Assembly: GCA_963812245.1 (NCBI GenBank)
Contig: CAWEUK010000003.1
Location: 496,001-560,000, forward strand
DNA length: 64,000 bases
Origin: Salsipaludibacter sp963812245
GTDB lineage: Bacteria > Actinomycetota > Nitriliruptoria > Nitriliruptorales > Nitriliruptoraceae
Direction: 5' to 3'
This document shows, one piece after another, positions 12,501 through 19,129 of this stretch. The position numbers and the translations under genes are program-made. The notes beneath the pieces were generated by a model, which was given only the letters and a program-made list of their open reading frames with translations, made no database searches and was not told the DNA's origin. The first letter of the stretch is position 1. Every line of letters begins with the position of its first letter.

Positions 12501-12636
12501 CGGGTGACACGTCGGCTGTCCAGGCCTTGAGAGAGGCCGCAGCCCCACCGGGTGGATCGTCAGGCCCGGCCACGCCGGCTGTTGCGGCCGTGGTGACCAG
12601 GAGGAAGGCAAGCACAAGGGACAGCATCCAGCGCAT
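9553..12636 (-). CDS. Secreted M14 zinc carboxypeptidase with large C-terminal extension
   Basis: This protein of 1,027 residues starts at the ATG at 12636, preceded by GGAG (12643-12646), with a signal peptide MRWMLSLVLAFLLVTTAATA. The M14 metallocarboxypeptidase core shows the zinc ligands His177 and Glu180 in HAREWITPEM, His311 in NYHSAAEL, and the catalytic Glu381 in YTPEMSTC. After about residue 450 comes a region rich in immune-inhibitor-A-like beta sandwiches, with a segment around NSPGSALGGETPGDLYLP and later EDDWTTLEVPGHT. Family knowledge says such enzymes trim C-terminal residues from extracellular peptides for nutrition. The extension probably binds polymer or cell surface (inference). 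The gene is monocistronic by spacing: 113 bp to the downstream lipoprotein and 158 bp to the next gene upstream. The longer in-frame start at 12675 lacks a good ribosome site and would precede the signal peptide. Confidence 0.93.
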   Translation of the reverse strand: MRWMLSLVLAFLLVTTAATAGVAGPDDPPGGAAASLKAWTADVSPGVVTELRAAGVDVTSEEVIDEETVRIEVIATNKQLQPFRGPDVKFSKTKGQERVERTPDVNTGDNVFRPYDGPEGLEAEMVALASANPDLVKLVDIGDTLQGRDIWALKVTKNANQRPDGTKPAVLYNAAQHAREWITPEMTRRLTRYYLDSYGSDGEITDLVDNNELWFVWVANPDGYQWTHEDPANRLWRKNLRDNDGDGTTSTADGVDLNRNFAYKWGYDNEGSSPDFTSQTYRGTAGMSEPETQAMDGLVGAVDFSFMVNYHSAAELILYGVGWQVDTPSPDDVVQIALAGDDANPGIPGYDPDQSAELYITNGATTGHVHNVHGTLGYTPEMSTCQTASNWYPDDEWVAGNCQSGFNFPDDEALIEEEFQNNIPFALDIARSAADPSNPESHLGNVAPEIVVDEFTQSNGTEQVVQINADRELGTVRMYYSINGGKAKKVNTSEWDGGERYGAENDLYYNWRRATVTGQQSGDEVSVWFEAKQVKTEPFTYTVADDIGGDVLVVADNSPGSALGGETPGDLYLPYYADAIEANGHSWDFFQVEDSGEAPHALGVLGHYDAVVWYTGDKLVTDYQGGLNTTYLAHEMDMVMREYINEGGKVLATGKNAGFGEFFPLNYGENADPQTPCASGNCLVMTDDVHQYWFGAYTGTRRGGLGQDGNALDVTGIDTPYTGFDWTLDGGDSANNQGSSDGTNATGTGTVAWTTTSEALPVDEFPQFESWASADWVSSGGPFEPLTGDYYMASQSDNIAWKRLATTVDLTGASTGSIEAAISYDTEADWDFLIIEAHTVGEDDWTTLEVPGHTSQATGQSCTSGWQAQLHPAMERYQTLNPDNTCSPTGTTGEWNAASGTGSGWETWDINLDAYADSEVEVSISYVTDWGTLNTGVFVDDTSVIVDGSTVRETSFEDGLDGWEVLGSPEGSAPNPSDWIRTEGLIVTWAAVTTPDTVLLGFGLEGVTTEAERNEVMGRALDHFDLP

Positions 12637-12794
12637 GGTGGACTCCAGTACGGACTTGGATCGGGGGGTTGGCACGTGCCACCGACCCTAGGAAGCCCAT
12701 CGCCCGACCGCAGTGGCTGTCCGCAAATCGTGCGCCCACGCCACGACTGTGTTGTGATGCCCGTGTCACCCACTCGCAGTCGGGTCGTCCGACC

Positions 12795-13334
12795 TCATTC
12801 TGCTGTTGCAGGTGTGACCGTGTAGCTGACGGTGGTGTCGCCGTCCGTTCCGGCGACGATCAGTTGCCCGGACCACTCGGGACCCTGGAACTGCAGCGAC
12901 CGTGTCGCCTCGCCGTTGAGTTCCTGCTCGAACCTGCCGACGATCTCGAAGCCGGCGGCAATCAGTTGATCCTCCAGGTCGGCTGCGAGCACGTCGGCGG
13001 GCATCGCCGTCGTCATCGTCACGTTGAAGTTCGCACCGTCGTCCTCGGTGAACGCCATGGCCGCGACGATCACCGCATCCTCGGGCAACGGGATCTCGCT
13101 GGGGAACCCGTCGGGAATCTCGGCGTTGCCGATCTGCATCGAGCCTTCGGACGTCTCGATCGAGATGCCGCCGTTCCCGTCGTCGAGGTCGATCTGCACG
13201 TCCGAGCCGGCCCCGGCAGCCTCGAGTCCCTCCTCGATGGCGCGCTCACTGACGGCTTCGCCGATCGACCCGCATCCGGACACGATGATGGCGGCGGCGA
13301 AGGCGATGGCCAAGGGCAGGCGGCGTGTGGTCAT
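12795..13334 (-). CDS. Small lipoprotein, function unknown
   Basis: This gene gives 179 residues from the ATG at 13334, which has GGGAGA about eight bases upstream. The N-terminus MTTRRLPLAIAFAAAIIV runs straight into SGCGS, a textbook lipobox, so the product is predicted to be lipid-anchored on the outer face of the membrane. The mature part is acidic and predicted mainly beta, with no catalytic motif that I recognise; similar small actinobacterial lipoproteins are uncharacterised. The frame remains open for 66 more codons upstream, but that stretch is Arg/Cys-rich and lies before the signal peptide, so it is rejected as coding. It is on the same strand as the downstream M14 peptidase but 158 bp away. 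Confidence 0.82.
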   Translation of the reverse strand: MTTRRLPLAIAFAAAIIVSGCGSIGEAVSERAIEEGLEAAGAGSDVQIDLDDGNGGISIETSEGSMQIGNAEIPDGFPSEIPLPEDAVIVAAMAFTEDDGANFNVTMTTAMPADVLAADLEDQLIAAGFEIVGRFEQELNGEATRSLQFQGPEWSGQLIVAGTDGDTTVSYTVTPATAE

Positions 13335-13580
13335 GATGGTTCTCCCGATCGATGGGCTGGCGACGGTGCGGAGGTGGCCGGGCGGGGTGGTGATACATCG
13401 TCGACTGAGAGCATGACACGCGGGTGTCGTCACACGCGTGATTCGGCGCCATGCCGAGTTCGCGCAGGCACCACCGACCGGCCTCGATCGGCGCTCCGCT
13501 GTCGCATGGACCCCCGGCAGGGGTCCTCGCACCGCCAGACGAGGGTGCCATCGGATTGGGCACTCTGTACGGTGCAGAAC

Positions 13581-15293
13581 ATGAGTATTCCTGCATCGGT
13601 ACCCGGTGGCGTCGCCATCGTGCTCGCCGTGGCCGCCACGATGGTGGTCGTCGCTGGCTGGGTGTGGTGGGACCGCTCCGTGGTGGCGCTGGGATTTGGC
13701 GGTGCTGGCGTGGTCGCGGGTGTCCTGGGGTGGGTCGGGGCTCCCACGCTTGCCGTCATCGTCGTTGCGACCGTGGGGGGGCTCGCACTGACCACGCTGT
13801 TCTGGCGCTGGAATCGGTTGGTGGCGGAAGGCAACACCCTGCCGCCCGGTGTCGGTGCGGTGCGGCTGGTGGGGATGGATGCCGACGTGCTGCGTGAAGT
13901 GACCGCCCAGGGGGTTGCGCCCGTCGGCCAGGTTCGGGTCAGGGGTGAGACCTGGGGTGCCTGGACCGACGACGACCAGCCGTTGCCGGCAGGGTCAACG
14001 GCCAGGGTCGTCGAGGTGAAGGGCACGCGCCTGTTGGTCAGCGCGACGGCTGACGTCCGCGCTGCCCGCCCCGAGCCCTCCTGGCCCCGCCCCCCTGACC
14101 GCCCGGCCCGAGCCCTCCTCGACCCCACCCTCCTGACCGCCACGACCAACCTTCCCCCGACTCCCTGCGAACCACTGCCCACCCGCCCACAGGTGCCGAG
14201 CTCCACAGGCCCCCCGTCCACCTCGACCCCCGCCGACATCCACTCGCCGACCCGAAGGACCCGTCCCATGCTGTGGCAGATCATCGCGGCCCTGATCGTC
14301 GTGCTCTTCATCATCTTCCTGTTCATGGCCGTCAAGATCGTGCGGCCCTACCAGCGCGGCCTGGTGGAACGTCTTGGTCGCTACCGCACGACCAAGGACC
14401 CCGGTTTCAACATCATCATGCCGTTCATCGAGACGATCGAACTGATCGACATGCGCGAGCAGGTGGTCGACGTGCCGCCGCAGGAGGTCATCACCGAGGA
14501 CAACGTGGTGGTGTCGGTCGACGCCGTCGTCTACTACGAGGCCACCGACCCCAAGCGCCTTGTGTACAACGTCGCCGACTTCTACACCGCCATCATCAAG
14601 CTGGCCCAGACGAACCTGCGCAACCTGATCGGTGACCTCGAACTGGACCGTGCGCTGACGTCGCGGGACACGATCAACACCCGCCTGCGGGAGGTGCTCG
14701 ACGAGGCCACCGACAAGTGGGGCGTGCGCGTCGTGCGAGTCGAGATCCAACGCATCGACCCGCCACCGGAGGTCGTGTCGGCCATGCACGCGCAGATGCG
14801 CGCCGAGCGTGACCGCCGTGCCACCGTGACCGAGGCCAACGGCTACCGCGAGGCGGCCATCGCCCGGGCCAACGGTGAGAAGGAGGCCTCGATCCTGGCG
14901 GCGGAAGGTCGCAAGCGTGCCGCCGTGCTGGACGCCGAGGGTGATGCCGAGGCCGTGACGCTGCGTGCCGAGGCCGAGCGCCTGCGACTGGAGAAGGTCG
15001 GCCAGGGTGAAGGTGCGGCGGCCCTTGCCCGCCTGACCGGGATCAAGGACGCGGCAGCAGACCAGGCCGTCCTGACCGTCGAGTACCTGTCGGCGCTCGA
15101 GGAGATCGGCGACGGGCGCGCCACCAAGTTGGTGATTCCGGCCGACTTCTCGGGACTGCTGGGCACGGTGTCGGCCCTGGGGGAGGCGTTGCGCAGTGAC
15201 GACGGCGACGACGAGATCCGTCCCAAGGGCGGGTTGCCGATTCCCGATGCCGGCCAGCGCGTCGACCTGCCCGGACCGCGGGGCGGCACGTGA
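13581..15293 (+). CDS. NfeD-like protein fused in frame to an SPFH/stomatin-like protein
   Basis: From the ATG at 13581 the frame runs 570 codons without a stop. Residues 1-75 hold two or three membrane segments (VAIVLAVAATMVVVAGWVWW, then VATVGGLALTTLF). Residues about 90-160 match the NfeD C-terminal OB-fold pattern (GAVRLVGMDADVLREV, GQVRVRGETWGAW, ARVVEVKGTRLLVSA). A proline-rich linker of about 70 residues follows. A second protein then begins at MLWQIIAALIVV and is of the SPFH family. In most bacteria NfeD and its SPFH partner are separate neighbouring genes that act together in membrane microdomains. Here the first gene lacks its stop codon before the second, so either a genuine fusion or a lost stop exists. 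The internal start at 14268 has its own ribosome site and may produce SPFH alone; see the nested entry. Confidence 0.7.
   Translation: MSIPASVPGGVAIVLAVAATMVVVAGWVWWDRSVVALGFGGAGVVAGVLGWVGAPTLAVIVVATVGGLALTTLFWRWNRLVAEGNTLPPGVGAVRLVGMDADVLREVTAQGVAPVGQVRVRGETWGAWTDDDQPLPAGSTARVVEVKGTRLLVSATADVRAARPEPSWPRPPDRPARALLDPTLLTATTNLPPTPCEPLPTRPQVPSSTGPPSTSTPADIHSPTRRTRPMLWQIIAALIVVLFIIFLFMAVKIVRPYQRGLVERLGRYRTTKDPGFNIIMPFIETIELIDMREQVVDVPPQEVITEDNVVVSVDAVVYYEATDPKRLVYNVADFYTAIIKLAQTNLRNLIGDLELDRALTSRDTINTRLREVLDEATDKWGVRVVRVEIQRIDPPPEVVSAMHAQMRAERDRRATVTEANGYREAAIARANGEKEASILAAEGRKRAAVLDAEGDAEAVTLRAEAERLRLEKVGQGEGAAALARLTGIKDAAADQAVLTVEYLSALEEIGDGRATKLVIPADFSGLLGTVSALGEALRSDDGDDEIRPKGGLPIPDAGQRVDLPGPRGGT
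14268..15293 (+). CDS. SPFH/band-7 (stomatin/QmcA-like) protein, alternative internal start
   Basis: This is the SPFH part of the continuous frame: 341 residues if translation begins at the ATG at 14268, which is preceded by GAAGGA at a workable distance. An N-terminal membrane helix (LIVVLFIIFLFMAVKIV) leads to the band-7 domain (RPYQRGLVERLGRYR, DPGFNIIMPFIE, IDMREQVVDVPPQEVIT, VVSVDAVVYYEATD, ARTNLRNLIGDLELD-type stretch). A long Ala/Glu/Arg coiled coil follows (RRATVTEANGYREAAIA through AEAERLRLEKVGQGEG). By family knowledge these proteins oligomerise in the inner membrane as scaffolds. The stop overlaps the GTG of the following DUF2510 gene (GTGA), so the three coding parts are likely cotranslated. 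The assignment to SPFH is secure; only its start is uncertain. Confidence 0.9.
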   Translation: MLWQIIAALIVVLFIIFLFMAVKIVRPYQRGLVERLGRYRTTKDPGFNIIMPFIETIELIDMREQVVDVPPQEVITEDNVVVSVDAVVYYEATDPKRLVYNVADFYTAIIKLAQTNLRNLIGDLELDRALTSRDTINTRLREVLDEATDKWGVRVVRVEIQRIDPPPEVVSAMHAQMRAERDRRATVTEANGYREAAIARANGEKEASILAAEGRKRAAVLDAEGDAEAVTLRAEAERLRLEKVGQGEGAAALARLTGIKDAAADQAVLTVEYLSALEEIGDGRATKLVIPADFSGLLGTVSALGEALRSDDGDDEIRPKGGLPIPDAGQRVDLPGPRGGT

Positions 15294-15892
15294 AACGCGA
15301 GGACGCACCTCCGGAAGGCTGGTACCCGGATCCCTCCGGGGGCACCCGCCTGCGCTGGTGGGACGGGGTGGACTGGGCCGACTCGTGGCGATCACCCGCC
15401 CTGCATGTCGGTGCCGAGATCGCCGAGGCCGCGGCGGCGGCCGGCGCCCACGCCTACGACGGAGGCGGCGGCGGGGACAGTTCCGGCCGGCTGGGTGCGG
15501 CGGCCGCCGCATCGGCCAACCTCCAGGATCTCGCCAACCAGAGTGCGTCGGCCGGCCGGCGCGACCAGGAGCGACTGCTCATCGACATGCGCCGCATCGC
15601 CCGGTCCGAGGTCGAACGTGTCACGAGCGACTTCGGCCAGAAGGCCAAGGATGCGACCGCGGGGCTGGAGACCACGGTCAAGAACCTGGCGGATGAGTAC
15701 GGGCCCCAGGCGATGCGGTGGCTGCGGCGCGGCGTCGTCGCCATCGTGATCGGCTGGATCGTCTTCAACGTCCTGCAGGCCGCCTCAGGGGCCGCCCAGA
15801 TGACGCTGTTCGAGTGGGTCGGAGAGCGTCTCGATGCCTGGACCAACACGACCGGCGTGACCGGCCTGTTCATGTCCACCGGCGGTCCCTGA
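15290..15892 (+). CDS. DUF2510-domain membrane protein
   Basis: The GTG at 15290 overlaps the stop of the SPFH gene (GTGA), implying translational coupling; the product has 200 residues. The first 35 carry the DUF2510 signature GWYPDPSGG followed by LRWWDGVDWADSW, an actinobacterial motif of two conserved Trp-rich strands often attached to membrane proteins. Residues about 42-70 are an Ala/Gly-rich linker, then a helical stretch (RRDQERLLIDMRRIARSEVE) and one hydrophobic helix near residues 145-165 (RRGVVAIVIGWIVFNVLQA). The function of DUF2510 is unknown. Its position behind NfeD/SPFH suggests that it belongs to the same membrane assembly (inference). Transcription stops before the convergent TetR gene at 16003. 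Confidence 0.85.
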   Translation: MKREDAPPEGWYPDPSGGTRLRWWDGVDWADSWRSPALHVGAEIAEAAAAAGAHAYDGGGGGDSSGRLGAAAAASANLQDLANQSASAGRRDQERLLIDMRRIARSEVERVTSDFGQKAKDATAGLETTVKNLADEYGPQAMRWLRRGVVAIVIGWIVFNVLQAASGAAQMTLFEWVGERLDAWTNTTGVTGLFMSTGGP

Positions 15893-16002
15893 CAACCGCT
15901 CCTCCTGCAGCTTTCCAGCATTCGTCCGCAGTGCTGTTCCTCCGCAGGGTCCAGGGATCGGGATCACCGGGTGGCGATGGTCCCGATCAGGGTGCTGCGG
16001 CG

Positions 16003-16632
16003 CTACCGGGTTCGTCGGGTCGGGTGCCCATGCACCCGTGCAACGAGTGGGCAAGCCAGCTGCGGTAGTCGCGGGACCGTCCAGCCACGGTCGCCGACGA
16101 GCATGGCGTAGGTCGCAGGGTGACCGAGGCTCCAGATCGTGGCGGCGATTTCGGCCTGGCTGGCACCGCTCCCGGCCCCACGCTCCAGCAGGGCACTGGC
16201 CGCCCGGTGATAGTTGTCCAGGCGTGACTCTTCTCGCCGTGCTCGGAGTCGGGCGATCTCGGGGTCCACTGCGGCGGCCTCGTGGATGATCCGGAACACG
16301 TTGGACGTGCGCGGATGCACCTCCGCGAACCAGTCGGCGAGCAGCTCGACGACCTCGTGGGGTCCGCCCATCGCGGATGTGCGCTCCTGCATGATCGTGA
16401 CGACAGGTGTCGGTGATCGGTCCCCGGCTGCAGTGGTGTCCAGGACCAGGTTGAGTACGGCGGCCTTGCTCCCGACGGTGTTGTAGATGGTCTGGACGGC
16501 AACGCCCGCGTCGTCGGCGATGTCGGCCACCGTGGTCGCGACGTAGCCATGGCGTTGGAACAGCCGCACGGCCGACCGGGCGATCCGACGACGGCTGGCG
16601 AGGATTCGTGGATCCTCCTTCGAGTCGGCCAT
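16003..16632 (-). CDS. TetR-family transcriptional regulator
   Basis: The ATG at 16632, with AAGGGG just upstream, gives 209 residues; a start nine codons earlier (16659) would leave less room for the promoter. Residues 14-60 form a TetR-type helix-turn-helix (SAVRLFQRHGYVATTVADIA, then DDAGVAVQTIYNTVGSKA). The remaining helices form the effector pocket, which differs in every subfamily. TetR proteins are usually repressors that leave the DNA when a small ligand binds. The gene is divergent from the cupin gene at 16694. A perfect 7-7-7 palindrome (16661-16681) sits between the two starts and is the likely operator for both (inference). The ligand is unknown. Confidence 0.92.
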   Translation of the reverse strand: MADSKEDPRILASRRRIARSAVRLFQRHGYVATTVADIADDAGVAVQTIYNTVGSKAAVLNLVLDTTAAGDRSPTPVVTIMQERTSAMGGPHEVVELLADWFAEVHPRTSNVFRIIHEAAAVDPEIARLRARREESRLDNYHRAASALLERGAGSGASQAEIAATIWSLGHPATYAMLVGDRGWTVPRLPQLACPLVARVHGHPTRRTR

Positions 16633-16640
16633 GGTGCCCC

Positions 16641-16669
16641 TTGCCGTTGTGACACGCACATGTTAGAGT
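16641..16669 (+). promoter_or_regulatory. Candidate promoter of the cupin gene
   Basis: TTGCCG at 16641-16646 and TAGAGT at 16664-16669 are separated by 17 bases, the ideal sigma-70-type spacing. A transcript would start near 16676, about 18 bases before the cupin ATG at 16694. The -10 box lies inside the palindrome at 16661-16681, so a protein bound there would block RNA polymerase. The same -35 hexamer and spacing recur at the candidate promoter at 53482. Confidence 0.45.
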
Positions 16670-16681
16670 CACATTCTAACA
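16661..16681. promoter_or_regulatory. Perfect palindromic operator between divergent TetR and cupin genes
   Basis: The sequence TGTTAGA-GTCACAT-TCTAACA has seven-base arms that are exact reverse complements around a seven-base spacer. It lies between the TetR start (16632) and the cupin start (16694) and is far more AT-rich than its surroundings. Its size and symmetry are typical of TetR-dimer binding sites. Autoregulation of the regulator and repression of the cupin gene are inferred. Confidence 0.7.
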
Positions 16682-16693
16682 AGTGGGGCGGAC

Positions 16694-17182
16694 ATGGATG
16701 CAACCGACGTGGCACGTCACCGCCCCACGGGGGAGGGCGAAGCAGTCTGGGCGATGGGGTCGCTGTTCGAGATGAAACTGCTCAGCAGGGAGACCGGCGG
16801 GTCGTTCGGGCTTGCCGAGGTCACCCAGCCGCCGGGAGTCGCCACGCCGCTGCACCTCCACACCCGTGAGGCCGAGGTCTTCTACGTGCTGGAGGGCATG
16901 CTCGACTACGAGGCTGGTGGTCAGCTGCACGAGCTCGCGGCGGGGTCGACGATGTATCTGCCGATGGGGGTACCGCACCGGTTCCGGATCACGGGCGACT
17001 CGCCAGCCAGGATCCTCGCGATGGTGCTCCCGGGTGGCTTGCTGGACCTGTACGGGCAGGTCGGAGTGCCGGCGGCGAGCCGGTCGATCCCGACGTTCCC
17101 TGACCCGGATGAGTTCGCCCGGTGGGGCGCGGCGGCGCCTGGGTTCGGACTCGAGGTGATGGGACCGCCACTTGGCCCCTGA
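16694..17182 (+). CDS. Cupin-domain protein (quercetinase-like)
   Basis: This 162-residue protein starts at the ATG at 16694, with a G-rich ribosome site (GGGGCGG) directly upstream. It carries one cupin barrel: motif 1 is PLHLHTREAEVFYVLEG, with the His-x-His and Glu metal ligands, and motif 2 is LPMGVPHRFRITG, with the third His. Single-domain cupins of this type bind Fe, Ni or Mn and include dioxygenases acting on flavonoids and small aromatic or dicarbonyl compounds; many have no known substrate. It faces the TetR gene across a shared palindrome, so its expression probably responds to the TetR ligand, perhaps the cupin's own substrate (inference). A second cupin gene starts 58 bp downstream on the same strand and may be cotranscribed. 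Confidence 0.88.
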   Translation: MDATDVARHRPTGEGEAVWAMGSLFEMKLLSRETGGSFGLAEVTQPPGVATPLHLHTREAEVFYVLEGMLDYEAGGQLHELAAGSTMYLPMGVPHRFRITGDSPARILAMVLPGGLLDLYGQVGVPAASRSIPTFPDPDEFARWGAAAPGFGLEVMGPPLGP

Positions 17183-17240
17183 TGGCAGTGGCATGTGGCA
17201 TGATGCGAACGTTGGTCGCGGCCAGGACCGCGACACGTCG

Positions 17241-17597
17241 ATGGAGAAGATGATGGAGCTCGACCCGGTCGTCACGAACCCCAGCCTCTACCGCGTCGTG
17301 TTCGAGAACGAGCGAGTGCGTGTCCTGCGCTACCACGACGTCCCGGGCGACAGGACCACGCCCCACACGCATCCCGACAGTGTCATGATCACACTTGGTT
17401 CCTTCCGTCGGCGACTCTCCACCGCCGGACAGGAGCGCGACGTCGAGATGGGCACCGAAATCGTGGCGTGGCTGCCCCAGCAGGAGCACGCCGGGCACAA
17501 CATCGGGGACACACCGACCGACGTGCTGTTCGTGGAGCTCAAGGAGATGCCTGCCCATCCGCCCAGCGCTGACGCGGTCGGACCCGTGGGGCACTGA
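17241..17597 (+). CDS. Small cupin-fold protein
   Basis: Translation from the ATG at 17241 gives 118 residues; an ATG at 17253 with GGAGA five bases upstream is an equally good start, and the earlier ATG at 17172 overlaps the previous gene. The sequence has the cupin-like pattern NPSLYRVVFENERVRVLRY, GDRTTPHTHPDSVMITL (His ligands) and EHAGHNIGDTPTDVLFVELK, which recurs in uncharacterised cytoplasmic proteins of many bacteria. It probably binds a metal, but the usual Glu ligand of motif 1 is not obvious. It follows the TetR-controlled cupin by 58 bp and may be in the same transcript. No reaction can be assigned. Confidence 0.75.
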   Translation: MEKMMELDPVVTNPSLYRVVFENERVRVLRYHDVPGDRTTPHTHPDSVMITLGSFRRRLSTAGQERDVEMGTEIVAWLPQQEHAGHNIGDTPTDVLFVELKEMPAHPPSADAVGPVGH

Positions 17598-17600
17598 GCC

Positions 17601-17765
17601 CACCCGACCGACCAGTTCGACAACCGGGACATGGTGGTCGGCTGCCGGGAGATGGGGGAGGAGATCGTCGCGCAGATCGACGGCGACATCGACGCGTTCT
17701 GCACCTACCTCGGTACCGCCGGATGCTTCCTGGGCGTCACGCAGGTGCTGGTGGCCCACCACCAG
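17601..17765 (+). pseudogene. Fragment of a cysteine synthase-like PLP enzyme
   Basis: The frame reads TDQFDNRDMVVG, REMGEEIVAQIDGDIDAF and YLGTAGCFLGVTQVL. This matches the middle of PLP-dependent beta-family enzymes (the DQFxN motif, then the GT-GxxxGV glycine loop that binds pyridoxal phosphate phosphate). Only about 55 of the usual 300 or more residues are present. There is no PLP lysine and no start with a ribosome site, so this is a remnant. Confidence 0.65.
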
Positions 17766-17777
17766 ACGACGCGGTCG

Positions 17778-17912
17778 CCAGCCGAGGAGGTCGGGCTGAC
17801 CGCGGTCGCCCGGCGCCGGGTCAAGAGCTACTCGCTCGGAATGCGGCAGCGGCTGGGCATCGCCGCCGCGCTGCTCGGAGATCCCGGCGTACTGATCCTC
17901 GACGAGCCGGTT
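17778..17912 (+). pseudogene. Fragment of an ABC transporter ATP-binding protein
   Basis: In the same frame, directly after the PLP-enzyme remnant, the sequence reads EEVGLTAVARRRVKSYSLGM, RQRLGIAAALLGDP and GVLILDEP. This is the ABC signature (YSLGMRQR) followed by Walker B. The Walker A half is missing, as is everything after LDEP (normally NGLDPAG). About 45 residues of a roughly 300-residue protein remain, so the piece cannot be functional. Confidence 0.75.
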
Positions 17913-18062
17913 CCGCCGGCTCGGCGTGGTTGTTCCAGTCTGCGTCGGCCCAGCAGAGCCGCGCTGACGCAGGTCCCCGACACTGACCCGCACGCCGACG
18001 GCCCGCGCCGCCCTGACGGAGACCGGAACACGAATGGCCCTGGACGCACCGTGGTCGTCGGG

Positions 18063-19070
18063 TCAAGTGACCAGGCCCTCAGCCTCCAGCAGTGCCCGTT
18101 CCCTGTCAGGATCGAGGCCGTGCACCGGACGATCTGGCCGATCGGGCGGCGCCCCACCGATCGACTCCATCCATGCCCAGGTGTCCGCGACGGTCTGTTC
18201 GATCGGCCGCGGCGACAGGCCAGCCGCCATGGCCCTGCCCACGTCGGAACGGTGCAGCGCATCGTGCAACTCGCCCGGCGGGGTCCAGATCGGCAGCTCC
18301 GTCCACGGATCCAGTCCTGCCGCGACGATCGTGTCGGGGGCGAGCCAGTGCAGCCGGGCGTCACTGTCGGTCACCGCGACACATGCCGCCAGGAGCGTCG
18401 CCATCGTGGCGTGTCCTGACAGCGACACGATGTCGTAGGGCCCCGTCATCCCACCGGCGGCCGCGGTCAGCATCCATCCGGCGAGATCGCGTGCATCGAT
18501 GAACTGCAGTGGCAGGTCGGGCGGGCCCGGAGCCAGGACGTCGCCGCCGCGTGCCATGCGCTGCAGCCACCAGGGCAGCCGACCGATGTTGGACCACGGG
18601 CCCAGGATCAGGCCGGCGCGGGCGAACAGCGAGCGGTCGCCGAACGTCTCCAACACGGCCAGTTCGGCGCCGCGCTTGGCTCGCGCGTAGTCGTCGCTGG
18701 TCGTGTCCCTCGGATCGGCAGCGACCACGGCGGTCGATTCGTCCGCGCCCGCTGCGGCCGGCCACTCGTAGACGGATCGCGACGAGACGTAGGCGTAGGT
18801 CTCGGCCCGGTCAGCGAGGATTTCCGCTGATTCGGCCACGACTGCGGGCGCTGCCGACCACGTGTCGACGACCACGTCCCAGTCGCCGTCGGCCTCCTCG
18901 ATGGCCGTCAGCCCATCGGGTTGCGTGCGGTCGCCGACCAGGTGCCGCACGCCGGGGACGGGTTCAGTCGAGCCGCGGTTGAACGTCGTGACCTCCCACC
19001 CACGTGCCAGCGCGTCGGCCACCACGGCACGACCCACGAAGGCTGAACCTCCCAGCATCAGGAGTCGCAT
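18063..19070 (-). CDS. NAD-dependent epimerase/dehydratase family protein
   Basis: This 335-residue protein starts at the ATG at 19070. It is an extended (atypical) short-chain dehydrogenase: the N-terminal Rossmann loop is LMLGGSAFVGRAVV and the catalytic pair is the Tyr and Lys of DDYARAKRGAE. Further family motifs are YVSSRSVYEW and FARAGLILGPWSN. Relatives act on nucleotide sugars or are reductases, and many actinobacterial members of this subgroup are only annotated as reductases. The C-terminal third (LDPWTELPIWTPPGELHDAL) determines substrate and gives no clear assignment. It is on the same strand as the AlkZ-like gene (60 bp upstream) and adenosine deaminase, possibly as one transcript. 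Confidence 0.9.
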   Translation of the reverse strand: MRLLMLGGSAFVGRAVVADALARGWEVTTFNRGSTEPVPGVRHLVGDRTQPDGLTAIEEADGDWDVVVDTWSAAPAVVAESAEILADRAETYAYVSSRSVYEWPAAAGADESTAVVAADPRDTTSDDYARAKRGAELAVLETFGDRSLFARAGLILGPWSNIGRLPWWLQRMARGGDVLAPGPPDLPLQFIDARDLAGWMLTAAAGGMTGPYDIVSLSGHATMATLLAACVAVTDSDARLHWLAPDTIVAAGLDPWTELPIWTPPGELHDALHRSDVGRAMAAGLSPRPIEQTVADTWAWMESIGGAPPDRPDRPVHGLDPDRERALLEAEGLVT

Positions 19071-19129
19071 GGCTGCCGTCCTTTCGAGTGGTCATGTCGC
19101 GTGGCGGCCGGGCGGTGTGGCCTGCTCTG

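Larger units (their letters stand above)
17598..18062. other. Gene-poor stretch with decayed gene fragments
   Basis: These 465 bases between the small cupin gene and the convergent epimerase gene carry no intact gene. They hold the remnants of a PLP-dependent cysteine-synthase-like gene and of an ABC transporter ATPase, listed separately. After about 17913 the sequence is not recognisable in any frame. Confidence 0.7.

Noticed and set aside
10024..12507. 827-residue open frame on the plus strand across the M14 carboxypeptidase
   Set aside because: The antisense product is Val/Gly/Arg-rich without domain motifs, while the minus strand encodes a signal peptide, zinc ligands and a catalytic Glu.
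12669..13580. Upstream part of the long frame that contains NfeD/SPFH
   Set aside because: It overlaps a lipoprotein gene on the other strand and has no membrane or NfeD-like sequence; the ATG at 13581 is the first sensible start.
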